From contig BDSL01000019.1 of assembly GCA_003116995.1 (NCBI GenBank), positions 1,054,001-1,118,000 of the forward strand: a DNA stretch of 64,000 bases, written 5' to 3'. The notes beneath the pieces are model-generated. The model saw nothing but the letters and a program-made list of their open reading frames with translations, did no database searches and was not told where the DNA came from. The translations under genes were made by a program, and so were the position numbers. Each line of letters opens with the position of its first letter. Position 1 is the first letter of the stretch. This DNA comes from Yamagishiella unicocca. Lineage: Eukaryota; Chlorophyta; Chlorophyceae; Chlamydomonadales; Volvocaceae. Of this stretch, positions 28,321 through 40,480 are shown one piece after another.

Positions 28321-28634
28321 TGCAAGCGCGAAAGCGCAACCAGGCGGGCCCAATGGGCCAGGCCACAACACAGATCACCGGTCGAAGTCAAACCACTCCT
28401 CACTGCTGGTTGTGGTCACCAACCACCACGGCCCGGAGCAAGGACCATCAGCAGAGGCGCCAGCGCCGCCGAGCACGCACCAGAGCGCGCCCAAGCGCCT
28501 GCAGCCAGTACCAGAGAGGGCGGAAGACGAGAGAAGGACTGCGCCACAAGCCTGGAGCGCGAGGTCCACAAGAAGAGGACGAGGGCCACAAGAAGAGGAC
28601 GAGGGCCACGGCGCCCTAGGTGCCATGGCCCTGT

Positions 28635-28656
28635 AGGAGCCTTGTGTAAGGCTCCT
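28635..28656. repeat. Perfect 9-bp hairpin with TGT loop
   Basis: aggagcctt (28635-28643) and aaggctcct (28648-28656) pair exactly around the loop gtgt. The loop plus stem reads TGTAA on the plus strand, so it could also act as a 3'-end signal; no gene is known upstream of it. Confidence 0.65.
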
Positions 28657-30188
28657 TCACATGGTTGTATATAGGACGAAGTGTACGGATTTGCGGTGCC
28701 AACATGCGTTTCCCAACAGTGTGGTTTCCCCTCACTTATGATCGGCTACAAACAGCAATAGTTGGCAACGATCGGGTATGCGCATCGTGGGGCAATGATC
28801 CTAGGAGCAGTGCAGATTTACCCCAGCCCATTTGAGGGGGAGCGATTTGCTCAAGGCAGTGCACGGTGCTTCTGTCCACAAACTCAGCAGCCTGGGCAAT
28901 GCTACGCATCTCCCCTGCTTCTAGTACATACTGCAGCACGCGGTTTGCTATCAGACACACACTGCATCACTTCGGTGCGTGCCGCAGCTGTCACAACAAG
29001 CCGGGACCTCGGCCAGACACCACGCAGGTTTTCAGGTAGCCAGTTAAAATACTTGCAGCAACGCGGCCTTCATGCTTATATTGGTGACATGTTGGAGCCA
29101 GCTGCCACTGAAAGCCATAAGCCACCAGATGACAGCGCAGATAACGATGTCCGTTACCTAGTAGTGCAAATGCAAATGCACCGTTCCCAACAACGCACTC
29201 GCCAGGTATTTCACATCAACCGCCGCGCCCCGAAGTCACTCCTGTGGACCGACACTCAAACCACTGCTAATACCCGCTATGCCGGTGCTAGGGCATCACA
29301 AACGAATGGGTGGACAGTAAACAGCAACCAACTTCTCATGCATGGCAAATAGCACCCAACGTCTGATACACGGCAACACAGCCCTTAATAAGCGGAACAA
29401 TGAACACTCCTTTCCTCTCGGCGCTGCACTCTTTACTTCGTCCAAAGCTCCATGAAGCGACAGCCAAGCGCCATCGACACCCTTCACACCATGATTTTGG
29501 AATTGTAAAACCGACTACGCTCGCCTACAATCTAAGATGAAGATACGATACTGTTATAAAAATGGTGGGCTCTCAACTGCTGGGACCCCGATCCGACGCA
29601 GGTGGGTGGCAGTGCGACCTCAACTCAGGTTTGTTCCGGAAGATCGTTCCTGTCACACCAGCCATCGGGTATGTCCTGCCGGCCTCGACCAGTCATCAGC
29701 AGCCGGCCACCATCATAAGTGATCATCGTGCTACCCATCAAACCGTGATCGATCGATAGGTCGATCACATCGAGTATGGAAATTTTAGCCGTGCACCACT
29801 TCAGCTACACCGAGACCCACAAGCTCATGCATTCGCCACGTCGGCGATTAAAAAGCTGCCGAAGCTCTTTCTTGCACGGCAGGTAAGCAACTGAAATTGC
29901 GCCACGGCATTTTTTGGACTGCTGCAAAAAGCCCCGCGCAGTTTTGCCGGCCATCACTTCACGCACCACCGGCGGCCAGAGCTACTTAAAGCCGCAGCTC
30001 GGGCCCGATACGCAAACAGGCTAGTGAGAGTTGCTCAAACCAGCAATCGCGCCGGCGTCTTCGTCCCCTTCCAGGAAGACCCTAGCCCGCCCGCGCAACG
30101 AGCCGGCCAGCCGTCCACTACCCCCTCCAGCTAGCGAAGGACCTGCAAGAACGCCCGCACATCAAGGCAGCACAGAGATAAAGTTTAT

Positions 30189-30193
30189 TACAG
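30189..30193 (-). terminator. TGTAA polyadenylation signal, Ca2+-ATPase gene
   Basis: TTACA on the plus strand, 360 bp past the TAG stop at 30552. Fits the chlorophycean consensus and a typical 3' UTR length. Confidence 0.65.
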
Positions 30194-30551
30194 AACACAG
30201 AAGTTAACAAGTGACGTACTACAAAGTATAGCAGCTCATGAGGACGTTGAGCACGCCGGGGCTGACCGGCGCCCCCTCTCCCTCCCAGCCACAGCGAGTT
30301 CAACCCCCACCACCGAGACCACAAGAAACACACACCAACCTATTCGCCATGACCTGCCGCGTGGTCATTTTGCATCAAGCATTCAAATGAATAACGTACA
30401 TGCCAAGCAATGCCCATCACGCAGGAACCTGCACCCAGTGTAGACGTGCCGCTACAGGGCAGCTCCAAGAATTCAAGACGTCCAAGCTGGCCCTGCGCCC
30501 TGGCGCCCTCCCAACATCGCACACCCCTCCCGGCAGCGCCGCTCCCGCCGT

Positions 30552-33500
30552 CTAGGGCTGCGAGGTGGGCTCAGACCAAGCCACCTGTGCCGGCGGCGAG
30601 CCTGGGCGAACGGGGCAGCCCGGCTGCGGTGCCACTCGTGTCCCCGAGGACCCGGTCCTGCGCACATGCATGCTGCCGCCACTAGCGGCACCACCTGACA
30701 CCGTCCGCACCTGGTTGGGGTTTCCCGACATGGTCTTCCCTGGGACAAAGTTGATGACGTGGCTGTGTGGGCCCGAGGTGGTGCGTCCGGACAAGGTCTT
30801 GTCATTGGTGTTGCCAGAGACGGTGCGGCCGGAGAGGTTGCGGCTGTTGGCAGCCTGCCGCATGGGCCCCGCGCCCGAGGCGGTGATCTGGCTAGCGCGG
30901 CTGCCACGTAAGCCCGCAAGCCAGGATTGGCTGCCCGCCATGGGGATGATGGAACGGGCCAGAATGCGTACGACCCAGGAGTACGGGATGGCGCCGATGC
31001 CGATGGCGATGCACACGGCCCATTCTACGCCGTTCAGCGGCTCCACCTGTGCGGAGTGCAAGCAAGGCGTTAGGTTTCGTGTTAGGAAGATGCTGGCGTC
31101 TAAGAGCACCCTGGTTTTAGGAAGCAACGAGCGAACTACCTGGGAACGGCAGTTTCAAAACCGGAAGTGGGAACATTGTGGCGTACAGGCACGTGTTTTG
31201 GTTGACGAGCCGTGCCACAACAGGCGTGTACAAAAGCAAGAGCACGAACACATGCACATGCTTATTACTGTGCGTGCATCTTGAATGGTGCCCCAATGCC
31301 CAGAGGCGTGCAGGGCAAGAGGTTGAGACACGGCAAACAGTTGCGAACCGTTGCGAACACAGTTGCGAACCGTTCCAACCAAGCAAAAGAGTGCTACCAG
31401 TAGATGCTTGACATCTTTAACTACAATCCCGCTATTTTATAATTCAGTGGCCATAGCGCAAGTCGCGGGGACACGTTTTTTTCGGGACCCAACCATTCTT
31501 CGTGACAGCAATGACGTGACAAGCACCAGGCAGCTATATATCCTGCGAGGACTCCAAGAAAAGGCTCACCTTGAAGATATACGAGATGGGGGTCTGCATG
31601 ATGAGCGCTTGCATGCCGGTGATTACCACCATGATGATGTTGAAGATGTGGGACTCCTTTAGCCCCTTGAAGAAGTTCAGCTCAAGACCAATACGACGGG
31701 ACACGAACGCGTTCGCCACCTGCAACCAAACGACCAGGCGGACGAAAGCCAGTCATCACCCATTCGGAATTTACCGGCAACCGAGCCAAAGCAGGCAGCC
31801 CGCGAGCTAGTCAATGGCAAAGTCACCAGCGGGTGTGCAACAACTGAAACCAAATCCGCTGCCAGCCCGGTCAGCGCCCCGCCGGAGCTGTGACTTCATA
31901 TGTTCCATCGACGCTGCCGGCCCCTGCCAGACTCCGCGTAGGACGCACCTGAGCCAAGATGAACGCATTGAACAGGATCGACAGCGCCGGCTTATATGTC
32001 TCCAGCATCTCCCGGTTGTATTGGTCCTCCATGGCCTTCTGGGCGCTCTTGAGCTGCTCGTTCCTACGACCAGCACAAAGTTCGAATAGCTATTTACATA
32101 GGAGGCCTGTCGTACGTGAATTCCCGCCGCGATTCAACGGTTTCGCGGCGATAAAAAAACGTACAAACACAGCTGTGATGCCTGTCATACGAAACCCACG
32201 TCGGTCCGGTTTCCCAATTCGTTGTCAGCATGCAGGTGCGTCCGAAAATTGCTGTTACATACTTATGTACCTGAGGGTCCACGCAGCCTATTTGTCAGGT
32301 GATAGCGCGGTCTAGCAGCTCGCAGTAAGCACGGCAGGGGGGAAGGAGGTAGGAGCCTGACAGCGAGGATTCTGCGGGGTGAAGTCCGGGTGCGGCCATG
32401 TTCCTACCTGGGGCAACCAGTGCCGACGGGAAAGTTGCTTGGGACGCACACGGCATTCTGCTGGTCGTCTGGCACTATCGCGCTGCTGTTGTAAACCTTC
32501 CACTCGTTGTAAAGAGGGCACAGCGGCGTCTGCCTCTCAAGGTGCCCATTGGGGAAGCCGCAGTAGGCCATGATGGGGCACAGCTCGGCCTGCATGGTTG
32601 TGTTGAAGTCCTGCGTGCGGTGGTGGCATCGTGGGCGGAGGGCGGAGGGGGTAGGAAGGGTTGGTAGCGGCAAACGGCAAGGAGGAAGGCGACAAGTTTG
32701 ACTAGTCAACCCTAAAACAACGCATAACATGGCGGTGTAGGTTGAAGGCCGGGGGTCGAGGAGCCTACCAAATAGGAAAACACCTAGCACCATCCCCTGC
32801 CCATACCCATCCTCCGAACTCACCTTGTTTGCAAGCATCTTGGGGCAGTAGTCCTGGTAGTACTCGTCTTTGCCCAGGACACTGCAATTAAAACGACATA
32901 TACGTTTAAGGAAGGAGTATTAACTGCGTCGTTAAGACATGCACGGCAGCGATGTCAGCAAACAACCGATCGCTGTCACCAAGTCGTTGTACTAGCACCA
33001 AAAGGGGGAACACTGGGCACAACCGTAACTTGTTAACTGTAACTATAACTGTCGTTTCGGCTAGGAAGCGACGCGAGAGTCGTCTGCCGCGACTTACGCG
33101 TAGCTGTCTAGGACGCGGGGCAGGCCGTACAGGAAGGCGAAGAGCCAGAAGAGCTTGTATAGTGCGGCGGTGATTATGTGCATGTACATGAGGCCGGTGA
33201 TGATGGGCTCAGTGCGGCCGTGCGGCTTGTCATCGAGCAGCTCAGGGTAGGGGTTCTCGGTCGCCAGCGCTAGGGCGGCGAGTGTATCCCTGCGTTCCCC
33301 AGGGAGGAGACAAGAGCAGGGGCAAGCGCAATAGTCAGGTGCAAGGGTAAGGGTCAGCAAGTGTCAAGGTGGTGCCTTACTCCCACGCCATGCATGGGCG
33401 TATGCTTGTACAGCCGGTCATCCAGTTGCAAGTATGCTTGTGGATGTTGTCCGTTGGGAGGGTCTGGAGAGATGCAACTACATGGTCAAAAGATTCCACA

Positions 33501-36500
33501 GGTGACGTCCATTTCGTGACTCACATGATCATGTTTACCCAGAGCAGCTGCAGGACGTTGAGCGGCGGCACTCCGCCGTACAGGGCGCCCACGGCGGCGG
33601 AGATCATGGCCACTAGGTTGACTGACAGCTGGAACACCAGGAACTGCTCCAGGGAGGGCAACAAGGGCAGGTGCGATAAGGATGACGTGGCGAGGAGGGA
33701 CAGAGCTGAACCCAAGGACTGCAGATACTCGTTTGAGGTACATAGCTTTACAATGATATCCTTTTACCCCTTAGTTCGAGGTACGTAGCTTTATTACGTT
33801 AAGCTACTTCACTTACCGCCTGCAATTTACCACCACCTCACCAGAACCCCCCCTCGAGTCGCACCTTCCGGATGTTCATGTACACGCAGCGACCCCACAG
33901 CACGGACTTGACGATCGACGAGAAGTTGTCGTCCATGATGATGATGTCGGCGGCCTCCTTGGCCACCTCCGTGCCCGCAATGCCCATGGCCAGACCCACA
34001 TCACTCTCCTTCAGCGCCGGCGCGTCGTTGGTGCCGTCGCCCGTCACCGCCACCACCTCGCCCTGCTTCTTCAGCAGAGACACCAGCGTCAGCTTGTCCT
34101 CGGGCGAGGAGCGGGCCAGCACCCTCAGCTTGGGCAGCAGCGGAATCAGCTCTCCAGCCGGCATGTTGCGGAACACGGGACCCTCCATAGCGATTGCGTC
34201 ATCAGTTAGGATGCCGCACTCGCGGGCGATGTGCTGCGCGGTGTGGATGTTGTCACCTGGAACACAGCGGCAGGCAGGGTAGGTCGGCATCCAGCCAGCA
34301 GAGCAGCGGGCGTGGACAGAGCTGTCTCAATACTTCGCGGTCCACAGCTTGGCTGGGGTATGGACCTGTAGCTATGGACCCCCGCTCCACTCCCTGGACT
34401 TCCTCGCATCGCCGCCCACGGCCCCTGCGACCCCCTGAACCCGGCCCCCTACCACCGCCTGAACTGCGGCCCCCCCTGCCGCGGCCTCAACTCACCAGTG
34501 ACCATGCGCACCACGATGCCCGCAGCCTGGCAGGTGGCCACGGCCGCCGGCACCTCGGCACGGACGGGGTCCTTGATGCCAACGATGGCGAAGGCGATGA
34601 GGTCGTTGTCAACCTGTGGTCCCCATTGAATTGAGGGAGGCAGGAAGGGACGGATACACCGATGAGGCGCGCCGCAGAGGCAGGCAGGGACGGATGCTGG
34701 GCCCCACGTGCATCCCTAAATGATGACGTGACATGGCACACACCGCGAGACGTCGCCCGCTTCCATACGCCGAATCAACTATGTCCTTCCCGCAGGTGCG
34801 GGGAGTACCCACCTGGTCGGCGTCCTCGAAGAAGTCCGCCGGCCGCTGAGGATCGGTGCCCGCGTAGTCGCGGTAGCTGAGGCAAATGCACCGGAGGCCC
34901 TGCGATGTGGCAAGTGGCAAGTCAGGTTAACACATACCGCCGTTGGGCAGGGTAGAGAGGCGCCCGCCTGCATTCCACGACGCGCGCCAAGGCCTCGACA
35001 CACTGAAGGTCTCGTTACATCCAATACGCCCCATCCAACGCGCTGTCCGGTCGTGCTGACAGCGGCCATAAGTGTCCGGGTAACATTTTGGGTACATTTG
35101 GGACTGGACTCCAACGACCCGGAGTGCTGGCCGCTCCGTAGGGCTCTCCTCTTACCCTCTTCGCCATGCTGGTGACGAGCGCAATCATCTCCTCTAGTTT
35201 GGCCGGGGTCATGGGCTCCAAGGCGCCGTCGGGCAGCAGAAGCGCCTTGCACCTGCAGAAGTCAGATTCGCAAGCGTTTTTCTCTTTTAAATACGCCGGA
35301 TTATTGGTCGCATCGGAATCGTTATTGTCGTTGTATGTTGGACCCGTCGTGCACAGGGAGCTTTGATCTTGTACAGGGAGCGCGATCACATTTATCTTCG
35401 TATCGCATCGTGGGCAGCGGTTGGCCTGAACATGAACAAGGCTACGCAAAGCAACCATTCAGGGCACCATCATCTAAGTTTACTTTGTTGCCCGTAATGC
35501 ATCGCTTGCTACGCTGGGCTTATTTCTACCACTCTCGAAAACTGCCACCGCCACCCGTTCCCGGTTCGTTTCTCCCTGTGCACCCTGCCCCTCACCCACC
35601 GTCGCAGCACCCATTCCGCAGCTCCCTTGTTGTAAAGGCGCATGCTGCCGGTAGGCTCGCGCAGCAGCACACTAGCCATCTTACGCGCCGAGGAGAATCC
35701 GTACAGCTGCAGGGAGGGGCCATTACGTAGCAAGACCAAAATTGGAGTCGGGGCCACTGTGGCAAGCCCTCCAGCGCGAGGCCCCCATTCAGCGCATACG
35801 CACATGCAGCGCACCACACAACCTGGGCGCATGTAGGCTCTCCCCCCTCGCCCTCCGTCCACCAGCCATCCATATCACCCTTAACGACCTACCTTGACCT
35901 GGTCCGCCTCACGCTCCTCGCGGAGAACCTTGTAGTCGAAGCCCAGCTTGCGCAACAGCACCAGCAGCGCGCACTCGGTGCGGTTGCCCACGAAGTCGAC
36001 GCTGCCGTTCTCCTGATCGATAGAAGGTGGGTCGCGGGTCGGTAGGTCGGATGCCGGAGCCGCGACGCGGACGGTTCAGTTCGTAACGGCAGTACCAACT
36101 AGCAAGGATTCCCGCGGCAACCATCAAGAAGCCGCAGCGCAACGCAATCCTTAATTGATGAAGCTGCTAGCGCGCATCTGTTTATTCCTTTCCATTCTTT
36201 TTAAAAATTGTTCTGATGGCGGCTCGTATTGCGTCCCTTCCAGGCCCACCCCTTTCCGATTCTTCTGCTCGCCCACCTGGTCGAGGAGGAAAGCCTTGTT
36301 GTTGAGCGCACAGTCGAACTTCAGCAAGCTGAGCAGCAGCGGGCTGAGCAGCTCGGGCTGCGGGACGGTGGGGAAGGACTTGCCCGCGAACCAGCCCTCT
36401 ACCACAGTCATACGGTTCTCGGTCAGAGTGCCTGTCTTGTCGGAGCAGATGGCGGTGGCGCCACCCATTGTCTCGCATGCCGAGAGCACGCGCACGAAGT

Positions 36501-39500
36501 TGTTGTCCTTCATCATTTTCTTCATCTGCGGGCGGTTACATCAAGCACGCAGCGGGCGGCGGGCGGCGGCGAGCTGAGCGAACAGATATAGGCCCGCTCG
36601 GATACTCAAAAAGTGCAATGTGGTCCGTCAGTCGTTGTTAGTCGACTACGAGGGTCTTAGGCGGCGGCACCGACCAAAGGTGTGATACATATCACCCCAG
36701 CCACACAGTAGTAAGCAGGTCCTCCGCTCACCGAGTATGCCAGCGTCAGCGTTACGGCCAGAGGCAGTCCCTCTGGAATGGACACGACAGTGATGGTGAT
36801 GGCGTACAGCAGGAACTGCAGCGGGCCGTTTTCGTTAATCTTGTCGACGTCGCCACCCTTGTTCACGATGAGCCACCTGGTTGAAGAGCATAACGGATTG
36901 GCATGAGGCCCATGCATCATCTCTCAACCGCTATCTAGCTTTTCCGGCGATGATGCCGTCCATAAACTAATTCAGGCAGCGTGCGTCGTCAGGCTGAACG
37001 CATCCACATGGACAAACAAGGGTCCCCTATTGAATATCAGGTTTGGATACGTACGGCGACGTGCTCACTTGACGAGTAGGGCGAGGAAGCACACCACAGC
37101 CACCAGCACACCCATCTTGGACACCTTGGCTGCCACGTCTGTGAGCTGCTCCTGTAGCGGAGTCTGGTCATCTCCCGCCTCCGAAACCAGCGCCATGGTC
37201 TTACCCCACTCGCTGTTGACACCAACCGCCACAACGAGTACGTGGCCACTTCCCTCGTTGACCTTGGGACGAGCAAGTAATAAAACACGACAGCCGGGCG
37301 GTATGCATTAGCGCAAACGACAGAGGCAGAGAAATGTAATAACCTTAATTATCTACAGTGCCTGCTGGGCAAGTCAAAGGGGACGGGAGAATCGTGCGTG
37401 GAGACCGGTAAACAACCCTCACCGTGGTGCCCGACCTGACCCATGGGTCGTTGATAGGGTCCTTTTTAATGGGGTCGCTCTCGCCCGTCAGCGAGGCTTC
37501 GTCAATCACCAGCCCCTGTGCGTCGACGATGATGGCGTCCGCAATCACTTTATCACCAGTGTCCAGGAAGAGGATATCGCCCACTACAATGTCCGTGTTT
37601 GGGACGAGGACCTGCTTGCCGCCGCGCGTTACTTTGATGTCGATATTATCCTTCAGCTTGTTAAGCTTTTGGAACTGGAGCTCCTTTGAGTAATCCTGGC
37701 CCGCGCCTGGATGAGGGCAGTGGAGCCATAGGCCCGCGTCCCGTTAGGTATACTCGCTCATCCTGCCTCATAACCTCCACCTACCTCATGCATGCATGGT
37801 ATGGCACTCTGTGCAGAGTGCGGATATTTGCCCCTTCGAGGTCTCATAATATATTAATAAGGCGAAGAACATCACAAATGTGAGCTCCTTTAAGAGCGTT
37901 GTCGTGTAACCCTGCCAAGGACTTGTGCTGGATTAGTACATGCGTTCAGCGTCCCGCCTCTTACCGATGAACACCACGATCAGCGCCGTACCCAGCACGG
38001 CAACACCTTCGGACCAGCCGTTGTGTGCTCGCTGCTGCGGAACCGCGGCGCCCAGCACGATGGTGACCTGCAATCAAATGAACCGTTCACGGACGGTTGG
38101 CGAACGCTGAGCGATGAGGCACCGGTTGGTAGCGCTGTGTGCATCCTGACTGCTCCAGACCACACACGCTGGGATTGCGATCCTGCTAGAGGATCATGTC
38201 CCGTTCGGCGTGACTAAAGCTTTACTACTGATAACCGCTAACCTCCTACGACCCAGAGCCCTTCATGCCCAGAGCAGGGCCAACACCGCGTACAGACAGC
38301 GCTGGCACTCCGGTCCCTCGCAGCTTTGATGATCTGTTGTTCCGAAGTTCCTCCCCCCGCGCTTTTCTCCTGACGCCGTTTGCTTCTGCCGGCCATCGTT
38401 CCTCGCGCCTCCTTCATCCCTCGCCCCTCCTCTGCTTCCTCCCTTCCTCCCTCGCCCCTCCTCTGCTTCCTCCCATCCTTGCCTCCTCCGGCCCGGACCC
38501 ACCAGCGCGACGATAAGCAAGATGATGATCATGGGATCCTTGGCGGCCTCGAAAAGCATCATGAGAAAATTTGGGGGTGGCTTTTCTGCGAGTGTCAGGC
38601 CACATGAAGGAGCCATCATGTCAACAATGCCGGAAGCGGACCGTGCACACATTCAGCCCCCTAGCTCGCTATAACGCGACATTTAATAGGAATTGCGTAA
38701 CTCGATAAAAAAACCACCACTCCATTCGTAACGCTTCCCAACTCACCAGGGAAGGTGTTGCCTCCATAGGCTGCGTTGGGCGTTGGTCCAGCCAATGGCG
38801 TCAATCGGAAACGGAAGAAACGAGGGACACACATGTTTGAGGTCATTTTGCCGTGGGTTGTCTGGCATTGATGGTGTGAAAGCTTAATCACACTCATGCA
38901 TAATGATGCACAAATTGTTGCGAGCCCTAACAAACCATACGAGGGGCTAAAGCGCATACGAGGGGACAAACAGAAAACTTGGATAGCTCAGTTATAACGC
39001 AATATGTTATCACCTGTGCTGTCTGGCCGCATAAGCTGTGTAACTGACCTGTCCGGTGTGCCTCTACCCCGCTCTTGTCCGTGGTCTCGTTGAGACCCGT
39101 GTGCAGGTCGGTAACCAGTGCTTTGGCGACACCCGCCGTCCCGCCCAGCTTGGCGAGTTTGTCATTGTCCTTATCCTGTAATAGAGACACACATGTTTGG
39201 ACATGTCAGGCAGGACCAGGCTATAAACAATAGTAGCATAAAGGTCAGGGTGCGGAGGGCGAACGGCCCATGAACAGCCCATAACTACCGTCAAGGGCAT
39301 CCAACTTCGGTTGATTGCATGGTATTTATATATAGCTTTCCAGTGGTTCGGCGTAATAGGAAGCCAGTCGAGTGAGTTAACGCAAACGCAGTGCGAGGGG
39401 TGCGAGGATGCCGGTGCTGTTTCCGACTTGGTCTTTATTGATAGACAGGCATGACTTACCGAGTTGATTTGAAACAGGACGGAGGGCGCAAGGGAGTAGG

Positions 39501-39582
39501 GACATTCGGAATCCTGAGCCAAGTGCTGGACATCCAGGCTCACAATCGCTCCCGCGTCTGCCGGGCCGCTGGCCGCCGACAT
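30552..39582 (-). CDS. Plasma-membrane-type Ca2+-transporting P-type ATPase (P2B)
   Basis: Twenty-two exons on the minus strand, from ATG 39582 to TAG 30552: 39582-39460, 39175-39049, 38770-38747, 38585-38503, 38067-37965, 37706-37423, 37262-37069, 36876-36732, 36525-36277, 36012-35893, 35706-35600, 35252-35156, 34899-34813, 34613-34496, 34256-33865, 33643-33525, 33289-33098, 32881-32824, 32610-32408, 32063-31949, 31719-31570, 31046-30552. Lengths sum to 3585 bp, 1194 residues. P-type hallmarks: TGES near residue 227, PEGLP in TM4 near 347, phosphorylated Asp390 in [16 protein letters not shown] nucleotide site, TGDGTND at 692-698, and [10 protein letters not shown] in TM6. PEGLP in TM4 and NMIMDT in TM6 are typical of type IIB pumps, which expel Ca2+ using ATP. 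Exon 3 is only 24 bp. Between TM7 and TM8 sits a loop of about 100 residues with six cysteines. The tail after TM10 carries repeated SGRT/TVSG motifs, the usual place for calmodulin or kinase control. Confidence 0.95.
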
Positions 39583-40480
39583 AACGGACGCTTTGCAAGG
39601 TTCAGATGGTAATATACAGAGCGCCTACGCTGCTGGAGAGTTGGGGCTCCACGAGTAACGGCGAAGATTGCTGCTGCGTGTCAGTCGCTCTCCCTGTTGC
39701 AACTGAGCTCCAACTCCGGAGTTACTTCCTTGACTTCAATATCAAAACATTGAGGCTTGTGCGCGTTGAACAGCTGTATAGGAGACAAAGGGCCTTCACG
39801 CGTCTGGCATGTATAACAAGGACGAAGTATCTGCAGCGTGCCCCGCTTGAGGAACAGCGCGCGGATTCGTCAGTAACTATTACACAAGCATACAACCAGC
39901 GAAATAACTTGTTACAATTATTGCAGTTTTTCCGGCCAGGCCAAATGTCCGACTCAGTCAGACTGTGGAGAACCTCCACGCTCCACCCTACCACACTATT
40001 GTCGTTACCTAATATGCCGCAACCCCAACATCGGAGCTTATAATATTCTTTGGTGTTTTTAATTCGAAAATTTATGTGCCCGCGCAAGGGCACCAAACCT
40101 TCGTCTGTTCCCTGACGCCGAATGCCCCGGATCGATCGGCATCCCTGCTTAAAAGATGAAGCTACTGTACATATGCATCGATGTCCTTTTTTGTGGTCCA
40201 TAGCTAATGGAATCCGGGTATGCCACATTAATGCGTCGGCGCGGTTGGGACATTAGGGGCAGGCTCCGAAATCAGACGTCGGTGTTGGGAAATTTCCGTT
40301 GCAATTGTGTTTCAAACGAAAATAAACGAACGCAGCGAAATCCTGCAGAGTGAAAAGACTGAAGGTCACGTCCAAAACGCAAAACATTATGATGGTACAT
40401 TGACAGTGTTCCTTACTCATCTCCATATCGGAGACCGTCAAACGTGTAGATCTTGTTTCCAGGGCCGCAATCTGACCGGA
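39583..40480. promoter_or_regulatory. Shared upstream region of the divergent Ca2+-ATPase and inositol kinase genes
   Basis: About 900 bp between two start codons facing away from each other, so both promoters and 5' UTRs must lie here. No exon is supported and no clear TATA box or named element can be assigned. Confidence 0.5.

Larger units (their letters stand above)
28160..30551. other. Intergenic region ending in the 3' UTR of the Ca2+-ATPase gene
   Basis: Contains direct-repeat copy 2 (28287-28320), a 20-bp duplication (28566-28605, ccacaagaagaggacgaggg twice), and a hairpin at 28635-28656. A 196-residue plus frame (28762-29352) and minus frames at 28960-28736 and 29487-29296 look partly codon-like and may be decayed transposon coding sequence, but no family motif can be named. 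The right part, about 30175-30551, is the 3' UTR of the ATPase. Confidence 0.4.

Noticed and set aside
28762..29352. 196-residue plus-strand frame
   Set aside because: Competing minus-strand frames look equally codon-like, no family motif is present and no splice partners were found; may be decayed mobile-element coding sequence but cannot be supported.
37810..37910. Hydrophobic minus-strand stretch ([17 protein letters not shown]) as an extra ATPase membrane exon
   Set aside because: Exon 5 joins directly and in phase to the exon at 37706 ([12 protein letters not shown]), which matches the family; adding this piece breaks the phase.
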